Below, piece by piece: positions 26,347-33,262 of a stretch of 64,000 nucleotides of DNA. Numbering within the stretch: the first letter of the stretch is position 1; each line of letters opens with the position of its first letter. The notes below the pieces were generated by a model that saw nothing but the letters and a program-made list of their open reading frames with translations, did not search any database and was not told the origin of the DNA. The translations under genes and the position numbers were made by a program. The stretch comes from UBA1444 sp964601085. Its GTDB lineage: Bacteria; Bacillota; Negativicutes; UBA1444. The stretch is from the NCBI GenBank assembly GCA_964601085.1, contig CAZRLN010000001.1, positions 1-64,000 of the forward strand, in the 5' to 3' direction.

Positions 26347-27372
26347 GTGAATACCAACGTCAATGCAAGCAGCCGTATAGAATGGATTGACGCCGCCAAA
26401 GGAATCGGGATTATTTTTGTTGTATTGGGCCATATCTGGTTAATCGGTCCGGGGCAAAAGTACATTAATTCTTTTCATATGCCGTTATTCTTCTTTTTGT
26501 CGGGATATATATTTAGAGTTGGCAATTATAGGAATTTAAGGCAGTTTGTATGTTCGAAAGTGAATCGAATACTGATCCCTTACGCCTGGTTTTCGATTTT
26601 TACTTATATATATTGGGTGATGTTTGAACGAGCGGTATCAGGTAATACTGTCAGTCCAGTGACGGCATTTGTGAACATTTTTGTATGCCAGGGCACTGAT
26701 CGGCATTTGCCGCATAACCCCGCGCTCTGGTTTTTGCCGTGTCTATTTATTGTCGAAGTGATGTTTTTTTGTATCGCCAGAAATATAAAACGGGAATTTG
26801 TCCCGATAATATTGCTCATTAGTTCTATCGCCAGTAATTATATAACAAGATGGTTTCCGGGCAATGTTTTCTGGAGCGCCAACGTTGCCTTAACCGGCCT
26901 GGTTTTTTATGGTATTGGTTATGTCACTCAAAGTACCAGGCGGTTGCTGATTTCTTCCAGTGGGCGGATCGCTTTCATTTTTGTGACCGCCACTACGATT
27001 GGGCTCTTCCTGTCACTGAAAAACACCTATGTTATTATGGCTGCCTGCGTATATGGGGATTATTTTTACTTTTATTTGGCAGCATTCTTGAATATCACCG
27101 GAATTATCGCCATATCGGTTCTATTGAAAAAAACAAATTGGCTAATTTATCTGGGACGAAATTCTCTCACCATTTTTGCGCTTCATTTTCCGATTAAACG
27201 ACTCGTTGTCGGGATTCATGGAGTTCTATTGAATATTCCGGCAGAGCAGGTAAAAGCTTCATTCCTGATGAGCAGTATCGATACCATAGTAACAATTGTT
27301 GTTCTGTTGCCAATTACCTGTCTGATTCGGAGACGGTTTGCATTTATACTTGGCGCAACGCGAGGTTGTTAA
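26347..27372 (+). CDS. Acyltransferase family 3 membrane protein
   Basis: A 341-residue polytopic protein of the acyltransferase-3 (OafA/NodX) family, which O-acetylates or otherwise acylates cell-surface sugars. The N-terminal signature RIEWIDAAKGIGIIFVVLGH contains the catalytic-type histidine at its end, followed by NSFHMPLFFFLSGYIF and about nine more hydrophobic helices. GTG at 26347 follows AAGGAG. Base composition is clearly more AT-rich than in the flanking genes, and it sits alone between the RNA gene and a convergent gene, so horizontal acquisition is likely. The substrate is unknown; surface polysaccharide is a fair guess. Confidence 0.85.
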   Translation: MNTNVNASSRIEWIDAAKGIGIIFVVLGHIWLIGPGQKYINSFHMPLFFFLSGYIFRVGNYRNLRQFVCSKVNRILIPYAWFSIFTYIYWVMFERAVSGNTVSPVTAFVNIFVCQGTDRHLPHNPALWFLPCLFIVEVMFFCIARNIKREFVPIILLISSIASNYITRWFPGNVFWSANVALTGLVFYGIGYVTQSTRRLLISSSGRIAFIFVTATTIGLFLSLKNTYVIMAACVYGDYFYFYLAAFLNITGIIAISVLLKKTNWLIYLGRNSLTIFALHFPIKRLVVGIHGVLLNIPAEQVKASFLMSSIDTIVTIVVLLPITCLIRRRFAFILGATRGC

Positions 27373-27468
27373 GTCCTTGCAAAAAATATAGTTAATGGTT
27401 GTTTTTCAGCAGTACGGAAAGTGGACGCTATTGTTAAAATTCCCGGGCTTTCAGGAGTTTGGCTCTTT

Positions 27469-28221
27469 TTATTTTGGATGCCCCACCGTTGTCGCCAGGA
27501 TGATTCTTTGTTCCGGCCGGAGGTTTAAAATTTTTGCCAATGAATCCGAGTCGATATTGATGCGAGGCACGGAGTTAAATCCTGCCGATGCGCAGAACAG
27601 TGCGGCGTTTTCGGCAATAAATCCGGCATCCAGGCTGGCGATCAATATTTTGACATTCAGGTCCCTTGTCCAGTTGATTTTTGCAAGGTCAGCGACATAG
27701 ATCAAATTGACCGGAGCAGCCGCCACATAACTGTCCCGGCCGGCGCTTTTCCGATGGTCTCCGTCGGCCACGGGCAGGAGGCGGTGCGCGTTGGGATCGT
27801 ACACAAAGGCGCCATTCTTCAGAATCGTATAGATTTCGAACTCCCGAACATTTCTGGCGGATGGTGCGGTGCGGCGACCGTCGCTGCGGTTGATTCCGTT
27901 CGCCGCCCATAGTAGGTTGGCCAGATCCTGATGCGAAAGCGCTTTGTCGGCGAAACTTCGCTCCGACCTTCGTTCCTGCAAGACCTGCATCAGTGGCTTT
28001 CCCTTGTCCGTTTCCGGCGGTGGCAGCGGAATGACCGTTAACCCTGAAGCGGGTTCGGTGGCCGGTGCGGTTGTTGCGCTCTTGCTACGGGTCGATTCCC
28101 AGGTTTGCGTGAGCAATTCGCTTACAACCGTGAATCCGCCTTTTTGATGGATAAAGAAACCAAAAACTGACAGCGCGATAAGGTTGAAAACCAATGAGAG
28201 GACCAAGATCGTCGCCTTCAT
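27469..28221 (-). CDS. Membrane-anchored nitroreductase/SagB-like oxidoreductase
   Basis: A 250-residue protein with an N-terminal membrane helix (ILVLSLVFNLIALSVFGFFI, about 5-24) and a threonine- and proline-rich linker to about residue 75. The C-terminal half is a nitroreductase-fold domain: LQERRSERSFADKALSHQDL (FMN-contact arginines), LLWAANGINR, RTAPSARNVREFEIY and the closing ILATTVGHPK. This is the short SagB/ThcOx-like type found as stand-alone proteins in anaerobes. Start chosen at the ATG whose first base is 28221, with GAGGAGG upstream. It converges on the acyltransferase. The anchor would place the flavin domain outside the cytoplasm, which is unusual; its substrate is unknown. 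Confidence 0.82.
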   Translation of the reverse strand: MKATILVLSLVFNLIALSVFGFFIHQKGGFTVVSELLTQTWESTRSKSATTAPATEPASGLTVIPLPPPETDKGKPLMQVLQERRSERSFADKALSHQDLANLLWAANGINRSDGRRTAPSARNVREFEIYTILKNGAFVYDPNAHRLLPVADGDHRKSAGRDSYVAAAPVNLIYVADLAKINWTRDLNVKILIASLDAGFIAENAALFCASAGFNSVPRINIDSDSLAKILNLRPEQRIILATTVGHPK

Positions 28222-28376
28222 ACAGTTTACCTCCTCGACAATGGCTGGATGATTTTGGATTACAAGGGTAATGTTCTTCAAAGGTTTTGTTTATCCTGTC
28301 AGGCAAGCGGCGAGTGAGAAATGATTTCTGACAGACATCATATTAAAGAAGCCTGCGGTTATTTTTTTTTGAAGGA

Positions 28377-28404
28377 TTACGGCCATACAGCACGAAATTA
28401 TAAT
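28377..28404 (+). promoter_or_regulatory. Candidate promoter upstream of threonine aldolase
   Basis: TTACGG (28377-28382), a 16-base spacer and a perfect TATAAT (28399-28404). It lies in the 309-base divergent gap between the nitroreductase-like gene and ltaE. Confidence 0.45.
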
Positions 28405-28419
28405 AGCAGGCGGTTGCTA

Positions 28420-28477
28420 AAAGCCCGCCAGCGAAAGCCATTGAAAAAATTGTCGCGACAGAACGGGGCTTTTTTTG
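28420..28477 (+). terminator. Terminator-like hairpin in the ltaE leader
   Basis: AAAGCCC (28420-28426) pairs with GGGCTTT (28466-28472), with an inner GCGA/TCGC pair, and is followed by a T-run. It lies between the candidate promoter and the gene, so it could act as an attenuator. CCGCC (28425-28429) can instead pair with GGCGG (28409-28413), an alternative fold. The large loop makes me cautious. Confidence 0.45.
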
Positions 28478-28530
28478 TTTTCGCCGGTTGATGGCGCATA
28501 AAAACGAGCAGGAAGGGATTGTGAATTTCA

Positions 28531-29565
28531 ATGAATAGGATTGATTTGCGAAGCGATACCGTTACGCTGCCGACGGCCCAGATGCGGGAAGCGATGTACC
28601 GGGCCGAAGTGGGCGATGATGTGTACGGAGAAGACCCAACCCTGATTGAGCTTGAGGCGCTGGGGGCCCGCATGACCGGCAAAGAAGCCGGCTTGTTCGT
28701 AACCAGTGGAACGATGGGAAACCAGGTAGCCGTATTGACGCACACGCAGCGTGGTGATGAAGTGATCTGTGAGGCCGAGTCTCATATTTTTTATTCCGAA
28801 GTGGCAGGGCTGGCGGTATTATCGGGAGTGCAGGCCAGGACCGTTCCTTCGATCAAGGGGATCTTAAGCGCGGAAACGATTGAGGCGGCGATTCGTCCCC
28901 AGGACATTCACCAACCGAAAACGACGTTGATCTGTCTGGAAAACTCGCACAACCGGGCTGGCGGAACCTGTTATTCGCTGGATTCTCTGGCCGCTATCCG
29001 CAAAATGGCGGATCGCCGAAAACTACCGGTACACATGGACGGCGCCCGCCTGTTCAATGCGGCGCTGGCCCAGGGCGTGACAGTCGATAAAATCGCCCAA
29101 TACGCCGATACGGTCCAATTCTGCCTCTCCAAAGGCTTGTGCGCTCCGGTGGGGAGCTTGCTTGTCGGTCCGGCCGATTTCATTGCCCGGGCCCGACGGT
29201 ATCGCAAAATGCTGGGCGGGGGGCTGCGTCAGGCGGGAATTTTGGCGGCGGCAGGAATCGTCGCGTTACAGAACATGACGGACCGCCTGGCGGAAGATCA
29301 CGCGAACGCCGCCCAATTGGCGGAAGCCGTTGCTTCGGCAGGTTTTGCCATCGATTTGTCGACCGTGCAGACCAATATTGTAATCTTTGATGTTTCCCGC
29401 ATGGGCGTGAAGGCGGCGGATTTTGCCGCCAAACTGAAAAAAGCCGGCGTGTTGGCCAGCGTGTTCGGCGAATACCGGGTTCGCATGGTGACGCACTACG
29501 GGATTACCGCTGATGATATCGCCGCCGTGACGGACATCCTGCACCGGTTGCTCAAGAAAGGCTAG
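28531..29565 (+). CDS. ltaE: Low-specificity L-threonine aldolase
   Basis: PLP enzyme that cleaves L-threonine or allo-threonine to glycine and acetaldehyde. The 344 residues contain RIDLRSDTVTLPTAQMREAM at the N-terminus, GDDVYGEDPT, the aspartate loop PVHMDGARLFNAA and the PLP-lysine motif FCLSKGLCAPVGSLL near residue 200. GGAAGGGA lies 12 bases upstream of the ATG, rather far. It is followed after two bases by rarA, but the two have no obvious functional link. Confidence 0.94.
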   Translation: MNRIDLRSDTVTLPTAQMREAMYRAEVGDDVYGEDPTLIELEALGARMTGKEAGLFVTSGTMGNQVAVLTHTQRGDEVICEAESHIFYSEVAGLAVLSGVQARTVPSIKGILSAETIEAAIRPQDIHQPKTTLICLENSHNRAGGTCYSLDSLAAIRKMADRRKLPVHMDGARLFNAALAQGVTVDKIAQYADTVQFCLSKGLCAPVGSLLVGPADFIARARRYRKMLGGGLRQAGILAAAGIVALQNMTDRLAEDHANAAQLAEAVASAGFAIDLSTVQTNIVIFDVSRMGVKAADFAAKLKKAGVLASVFGEYRVRMVTHYGITADDIAAVTDILHRLLKKG

Positions 29566-29567
29566 TC

Positions 29568-30911
29568 ATGGAAGATCTGTTTGCCGACCAATTGACACAG
29601 CGACTCCAGAAGAATGAACCGTTGGCTTTGCGTATGCGGCCCCGCACTCTGGACGAATTTGTCGGCCAGAGTGAACTGATCGGGGTGGGACGTTTTTTAC
29701 GCCGGGTGATTCAGTCGGATTCCATTCCTTCGTTGCTGTTCTTTGGACCGCCCGGCACGGGAAAAACGACGTTGGCGAATATTGTGGCGCGCTCCACCGG
29801 ATCACACTTTGAAGAGATGAATGCGGTTTCCGCCGGGGTGGCAGATATCCGCAAGGCGGTGGAAAAGGCTCGTGAGCGCCTGATTACGGCTAATCGCGGC
29901 ACGATCCTGTTTATCGATGAAATTCACCGGTTCAACAAGTCGCAGCAGGATGCCTTGTTGCCCTACGTCGAAAACGGCACGATTGTTCTGATTGGCGCCA
30001 CTACCGAAAATCCTTATTTCGAAGTGAACTCGCCTTTGCTGTCGCGGATGAGGGTATTGCGACTGGAAGCCCTGACCCGTGACGAGATCATCCTCATCTT
30101 GCGCCGGGCCTTGACGGACGAACAGCGCGGGTTGGGGCGGTTTTCGGTCGAGGCGGCGGATGAAGTGCTGGGAATTTTATCGGACCGGGCGGGCGGCGAT
30201 GCTCGGGTTGCGTTGAACCTGCTGGAACAAATGGTGCTGCTGCTGCGGGGCGATGCCGAAAAAAGCGGCGAACCGGCGGTGCTGACCCGCGAAGTCGTGG
30301 AAACGGTGGCCGTGCAAAAACTGCAGTCCTACGATAAAAAAGGCGACAACCATTATGACGTTGCCTCGGCATTCATCAAAAGCATGCGGGGCTCGGACCC
30401 GGACGCCGCGATGCACTATTTGGCACGGATGATCGAGGGCGGCGAGGATCCCCGGTTCATTGCCCGGCGGATCGTGATTTGCGCGGCGGAGGACGTGGGA
30501 AACGCCGATCCGGTGGCGCTGATGCTGGCGGTGTCGGCCATGCAGGCGGCTCACATGGTCGGGTGGCCGGAAGCGCGGATTCCGTTGGCGCAGGCAGTGG
30601 CGTATATTGCGGCGGCGCCCAAAAGCAACGCGGCATATCTGGCAATCGACCGGGCGATGGCTGATGTCCGGGACCGTGATTGCGGCAGGGTGCCGGCGAA
30701 TTTGCGGGACAGTCACTACCGGGGCGCGGAACTGCTGGGGCATGGCGCTGGCTATCTTTACCCGCACGATTACCCGGAGGGTTATGTGCCGCAACAGTAT
30801 CTGCCGGATGAACTGGCGGGGGCCAGTTATTACCGGCCGACCGAGCATGGCCGGGAGAAGGACATCCGGGCGCGGATGGCGCTGCGACGCAAATCTCCGG
30901 ATCAAAAATAA
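29568..30911 (+). CDS. rarA: Replication-associated recombination AAA+ ATPase RarA/MgsA
   Basis: Clamp-loader-like ATPase that acts at stalled replication forks and binds SSB. The 447 residues have Walker A FGPPGTGKTTLANIVA (about 64-79), Walker B ILFIDEIHRFNKSQQD (about 111-126), a sensor 1 TTENPYFEVN region and the C-terminal tetramerisation domain from about residue 250 (QSYDKKGDNHYDVASAFIKS). It lies upstream of an Rrf2 regulator, matching Bacillus rarA-cymR order. Confidence 0.96.
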   Translation: MEDLFADQLTQRLQKNEPLALRMRPRTLDEFVGQSELIGVGRFLRRVIQSDSIPSLLFFGPPGTGKTTLANIVARSTGSHFEEMNAVSAGVADIRKAVEKARERLITANRGTILFIDEIHRFNKSQQDALLPYVENGTIVLIGATTENPYFEVNSPLLSRMRVLRLEALTRDEIILILRRALTDEQRGLGRFSVEAADEVLGILSDRAGGDARVALNLLEQMVLLLRGDAEKSGEPAVLTREVVETVAVQKLQSYDKKGDNHYDVASAFIKSMRGSDPDAAMHYLARMIEGGEDPRFIARRIVICAAEDVGNADPVALMLAVSAMQAAHMVGWPEARIPLAQAVAYIAAAPKSNAAYLAIDRAMADVRDRDCGRVPANLRDSHYRGAELLGHGAGYLYPHDYPEGYVPQQYLPDELAGASYYRPTEHGREKDIRARMALRRKSPDQK

Positions 30912-30951
30912 GCAGGAAGCAATTGCAAAAACAGTTTTTTTATAAAACGCT

Positions 30952-31012
30952 TTGACTATTCCGACGGCTTATGTTATATTTTAAACATAAATCCGATTAA
31001 AATAGTCGGAAT
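30952..31012 (+). promoter_or_regulatory. Promoter and Rrf2/IscR operator of the Fe-S operon
   Basis: TTGACT (30952-30957), a 17-base spacer and TATATT (30975-30980) with an extended TG. ATTCCGAC (30958-30965) overlaps the -35, and an imperfect dyad, ATCCGATTA (30991-30999) with TAGTCGGAAT (31003-31012), lies just after the start site. The three CCGA half-sites share the same core, so the Rrf2 protein encoded next very probably represses its own operon here. Confidence 0.75.
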
Positions 31013-31025
31013 AAGAGGAGCTTGT

Positions 31026-31490
31026 ATGAAAGTCTCAACCAAGAGTCGCTATGGCGTGGCGGCGATGGTCGATATCGCCCAGCATCACGGCGCCGGACCG
31101 GTGGCCTTGCGCAGCGTGGCCGAGCGGCAGCAGGTTTCGGAACATTATCTGGAACAACTGATGTCCAGCTTGCGGAATGCGGGATATGTGCGAAGCATCC
31201 GCGGCGCTCAGGGCGGATACGTATTGGCGAAAAATCCAGCCCAGATCACCGTTGGCGATATCGTACGGGCCATGGAAGGGCCGATTGCCCCGGTGGACTG
31301 CATTCTGGCCGAAAAAGGGCCTGACAATCCCTACTGCGCTAAAAGCGGCGAGTGTATCCGACGGAACATTTGGCTCAAGATGGGGGAAAGCATTACTTCG
31401 GCGTTGGACTCCATTTCGCTTGCGAGTTTATGCGAGGAACATCAACAACAAACAGACGTCAAAGAAGTCAAGGAAAGAGGCGAACATTGA
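31026..31490 (+). CDS. iscR: Rrf2-family Fe-S regulator (IscR-like)
   Basis: A 154-residue winged-helix regulator. The N-terminal MKVSTKSRYGVAAMVDIA and the recognition region QVSEHYLEQLMSSLRNAG and RSIRGAQGGYVLA are classic Rrf2. Three cysteines at 92, 104 and 110 match the [2Fe-2S] ligands of IscR in number and region, so the protein should sense cluster status rather than act as a CymR-type cysteine sensor. It heads the operon with a cysteine desulfurase and scaffold, and operator-like sites lie in its promoter. Confidence 0.9.
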   Translation: MKVSTKSRYGVAAMVDIAQHHGAGPVALRSVAERQQVSEHYLEQLMSSLRNAGYVRSIRGAQGGYVLAKNPAQITVGDIVRAMEGPIAPVDCILAEKGPDNPYCAKSGECIRRNIWLKMGESITSALDSISLASLCEEHQQQTDVKEVKERGEH

Positions 31491-31492
31491 GA

Positions 31493-32722
31493 ATGAAACG
31501 GGTTTATTTTGACCACGCGGCGACTACGCCGACTGACCCGGCGATTGCCAAGACCGTCTATGAATATATGACGGAGGTTTTTGGCAATCCCGGCAGTGTC
31601 CACAGTTTTGGCCGTCAGGCCCGACAAGCAGTGGATGTGGCGCGGGAACAAGTGGCGAATTTAATTAATGCTCAACCGGCCGAGATCTTTTTTACTTCCG
31701 GCGGAACGGAAGCCGACAACACGGCATTAAAAGGAGTGGCTTACGCCAACCGGAACCGGGGCAACCATATTATCACTTCCGCGGTGGAACATCATGCGGT
31801 CCTGGAACCTTGCGAACAGTTGCAAAAAGAGGGCTTTGATCTGACGGTGCTGCCGGTGGACGAGTATGGCCAGGTCAGCGTCGAAGCGGTGCGGAATGCG
31901 ATTAAACCGGAAACGATCCTGATCAGTATCATGTTCGCTAACAACGAAGTGGGCACGATCCAGCCAATTGCCGAGATCGGTGCATTGGCGCGGGAACGAA
32001 AGATTTATTTCCACACGGATGCCGTGCAGGCCGTCGGCAACTGGCCCATCGACGTCAAGGAAATGAACATCGATTTACTGACCATGTCCGGTCATAAATT
32101 CAATGCTCCCAAAGGAATCGGCGCCCTGTATGTCCGCAAGGGAGTCCGGCTGCGTTCCATCCAGCAGGGCGGCGGACAGGAGCGTCACTTGCGCCCGGGA
32201 ACCGAAAATGTGCCGGGGATCGTGGGGTTGGGACTGGCGGCGGAAAAAGCCCGCTTGGGAATGACAGAAAAGATCCGCTACACGACCGGGCTGCGGGACC
32301 GGCTGTTGTCGGGCATTTTGGCGACTGTGCCGGAAATCAAGCTGAACGGGCATCCGACGCAGCGATTGCCGGGAAATGTCAATGTTAGCGTGATTTATGT
32401 AGAAGGGGAATCCCTGCTGTTGAATCTGGATATGAAAGGAATCGCCGCATCAAGCGGGTCGGCCTGCACTTCGGGTTCGCTGGATCCATCCCATGTGCTT
32501 CTGGCGATGGGCTTGGATCATGCCACGGCGCACGGGTCGCTGCGACTGACGTTGGGCGATGATAATACGGAAGAAGACGTGGATTATTTCCTGGCGGAGT
32601 TTCCCGCCATTGTCGAGCGCCTGCGCAATATGTCCCCACTATATGCGACGAGGGGGTTAACCCAGCAGCGCTGCGATTCGGCTTCATGCAAAGAATCTGA
32701 ATGTAAAATCAGGGGGTCTTGA
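31493..32722 (+). CDS. iscS: Cysteine desulfurase (IscS/NifS)
   Basis: PLP enzyme that takes sulfur from cysteine for Fe-S cluster assembly. The 409 residues begin KRVYFDHAATTPTD. The PLP lysine is K202 in SGHKFNAPKG, and the persulfide cysteine is C325 in SSGSACTSGSLDPSHVL. The C-terminal tail after residue 390 has three cysteines (CDSASCKESEC), an unusual addition that could bind metal or pass sulfur to the scaffold. ATG at 31493 is 12 bases from AGAGG; the in-frame TTG at 31487, overlapping the iscR stop, has better spacing and is an alternative. Confidence 0.95.
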   Translation: MKRVYFDHAATTPTDPAIAKTVYEYMTEVFGNPGSVHSFGRQARQAVDVAREQVANLINAQPAEIFFTSGGTEADNTALKGVAYANRNRGNHIITSAVEHHAVLEPCEQLQKEGFDLTVLPVDEYGQVSVEAVRNAIKPETILISIMFANNEVGTIQPIAEIGALARERKIYFHTDAVQAVGNWPIDVKEMNIDLLTMSGHKFNAPKGIGALYVRKGVRLRSIQQGGGQERHLRPGTENVPGIVGLGLAAEKARLGMTEKIRYTTGLRDRLLSGILATVPEIKLNGHPTQRLPGNVNVSVIYVEGESLLLNLDMKGIAASSGSACTSGSLDPSHVLLAMGLDHATAHGSLRLTLGDDNTEEDVDYFLAEFPAIVERLRNMSPLYATRGLTQQRCDSASCKESECKIRGS

Positions 32723-32724
32723 GT

Positions 32725-33099
32725 ATGTATTCACAAAAAGTAATGGATCATTTTTCAAACCCGCGCAATGTCGGGGAACTGTCGAACGCCGACGGCGTGG
32801 GCGAAGTCGGCAACGCCAAATGCGGCGATATCATGAAGATTTTTCTCAAGGTGGAGAACGGCGTCATCGAGGATGTGAAATTCCAGACATTCGGCTGCGG
32901 TGCGGCGATCGCCACGAGTAGCATGGTGACGGAAATGGTCAAAGGAAAAAGCCTGGAGGACGCTCTCCGGGTTACCAATGAAGCGGTAGCGGAAGCATTG
33001 GACGGACTGCCGCCGGTCAAAATGCACTGTTCCAATCTGGCGGCCGATGCTGTGCATGCCGCGATCAAGGATTACATGGAGAAGCATCCGAACGGCTGA
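32725..33099 (+). CDS. iscU: Fe-S cluster scaffold IscU/NifU N-terminal type
   Basis: A 124-residue scaffold on which clusters are assembled. It begins YSQKVMDHFSNPRNVGEL and carries the three cluster cysteines in NAKCGDIMK, FGCGAAIATSS and KMHCSNLAADA; the aspartate of CGD is also present. This is the NifU-like clostridial form, not the SUF-type SufU with its zinc insertion. ATG at 32725 has AGGGGGT seven bases upstream. It ends the operon at a strong terminator. Confidence 0.95.
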   Translation: MYSQKVMDHFSNPRNVGELSNADGVGEVGNAKCGDIMKIFLKVENGVIEDVKFQTFGCGAAIATSSMVTEMVKGKSLEDALRVTNEAVAEALDGLPPVKMHCSNLAADAVHAAIKDYMEKHPNG

Positions 33100-33110
33100 T
33101 TTTTTCTCCT

Positions 33111-33135
33111 GGCTGTTGATAAAGTCCCATCTGCT
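33111..33135. repeat. Dispersed repeat, copy 2
   Basis: Matches positions 45-69 at 24 of 25 bases, again followed by CAAGGAGC. Here the CAAGGAGC tail forms the 5' arm of the terminator after iscU, so in this copy the element is linked to transcript termination. Confidence 0.7.
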
Positions 33136-33140
33136 GTTTC

Positions 33141-33168
33141 AAGGAGCCGACAAACGGCTCCTTTTTCG
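33141..33168 (+). terminator. Intrinsic terminator after iscU
   Basis: AAGGAGCCG (33141-33149) pairs perfectly with CGGCTCCTT (33155-33163) around ACAAA, followed by TTTCG. It ends the iscR-iscS-iscU unit. Confidence 0.9.
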
Positions 33169-33191
33169 TGTTCGCCGGTTGATGCGGCAAA

Positions 33192-33221
33192 TTGACAAGA
33201 GTTCGGTAAATTGTGTATAAT
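33192..33221 (+). promoter_or_regulatory. alaS promoter
   Basis: A consensus TTGACA (33192-33197), an 18-base spacer and TATAAT (33216-33221). It lies about 40 bases before the alaS start, so the leader is too short for a T-box. Confidence 0.85.
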
Positions 33222-33262
33222 TCCTTGAGAATGCGCCCGTTAGGCCAATTGGAGGTTAAAGC

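Noticed and set aside
33222..33262. T-box leader for alaS
   Set aside because: Only about 40 bases separate the consensus promoter from the start codon, too short for a T-box.
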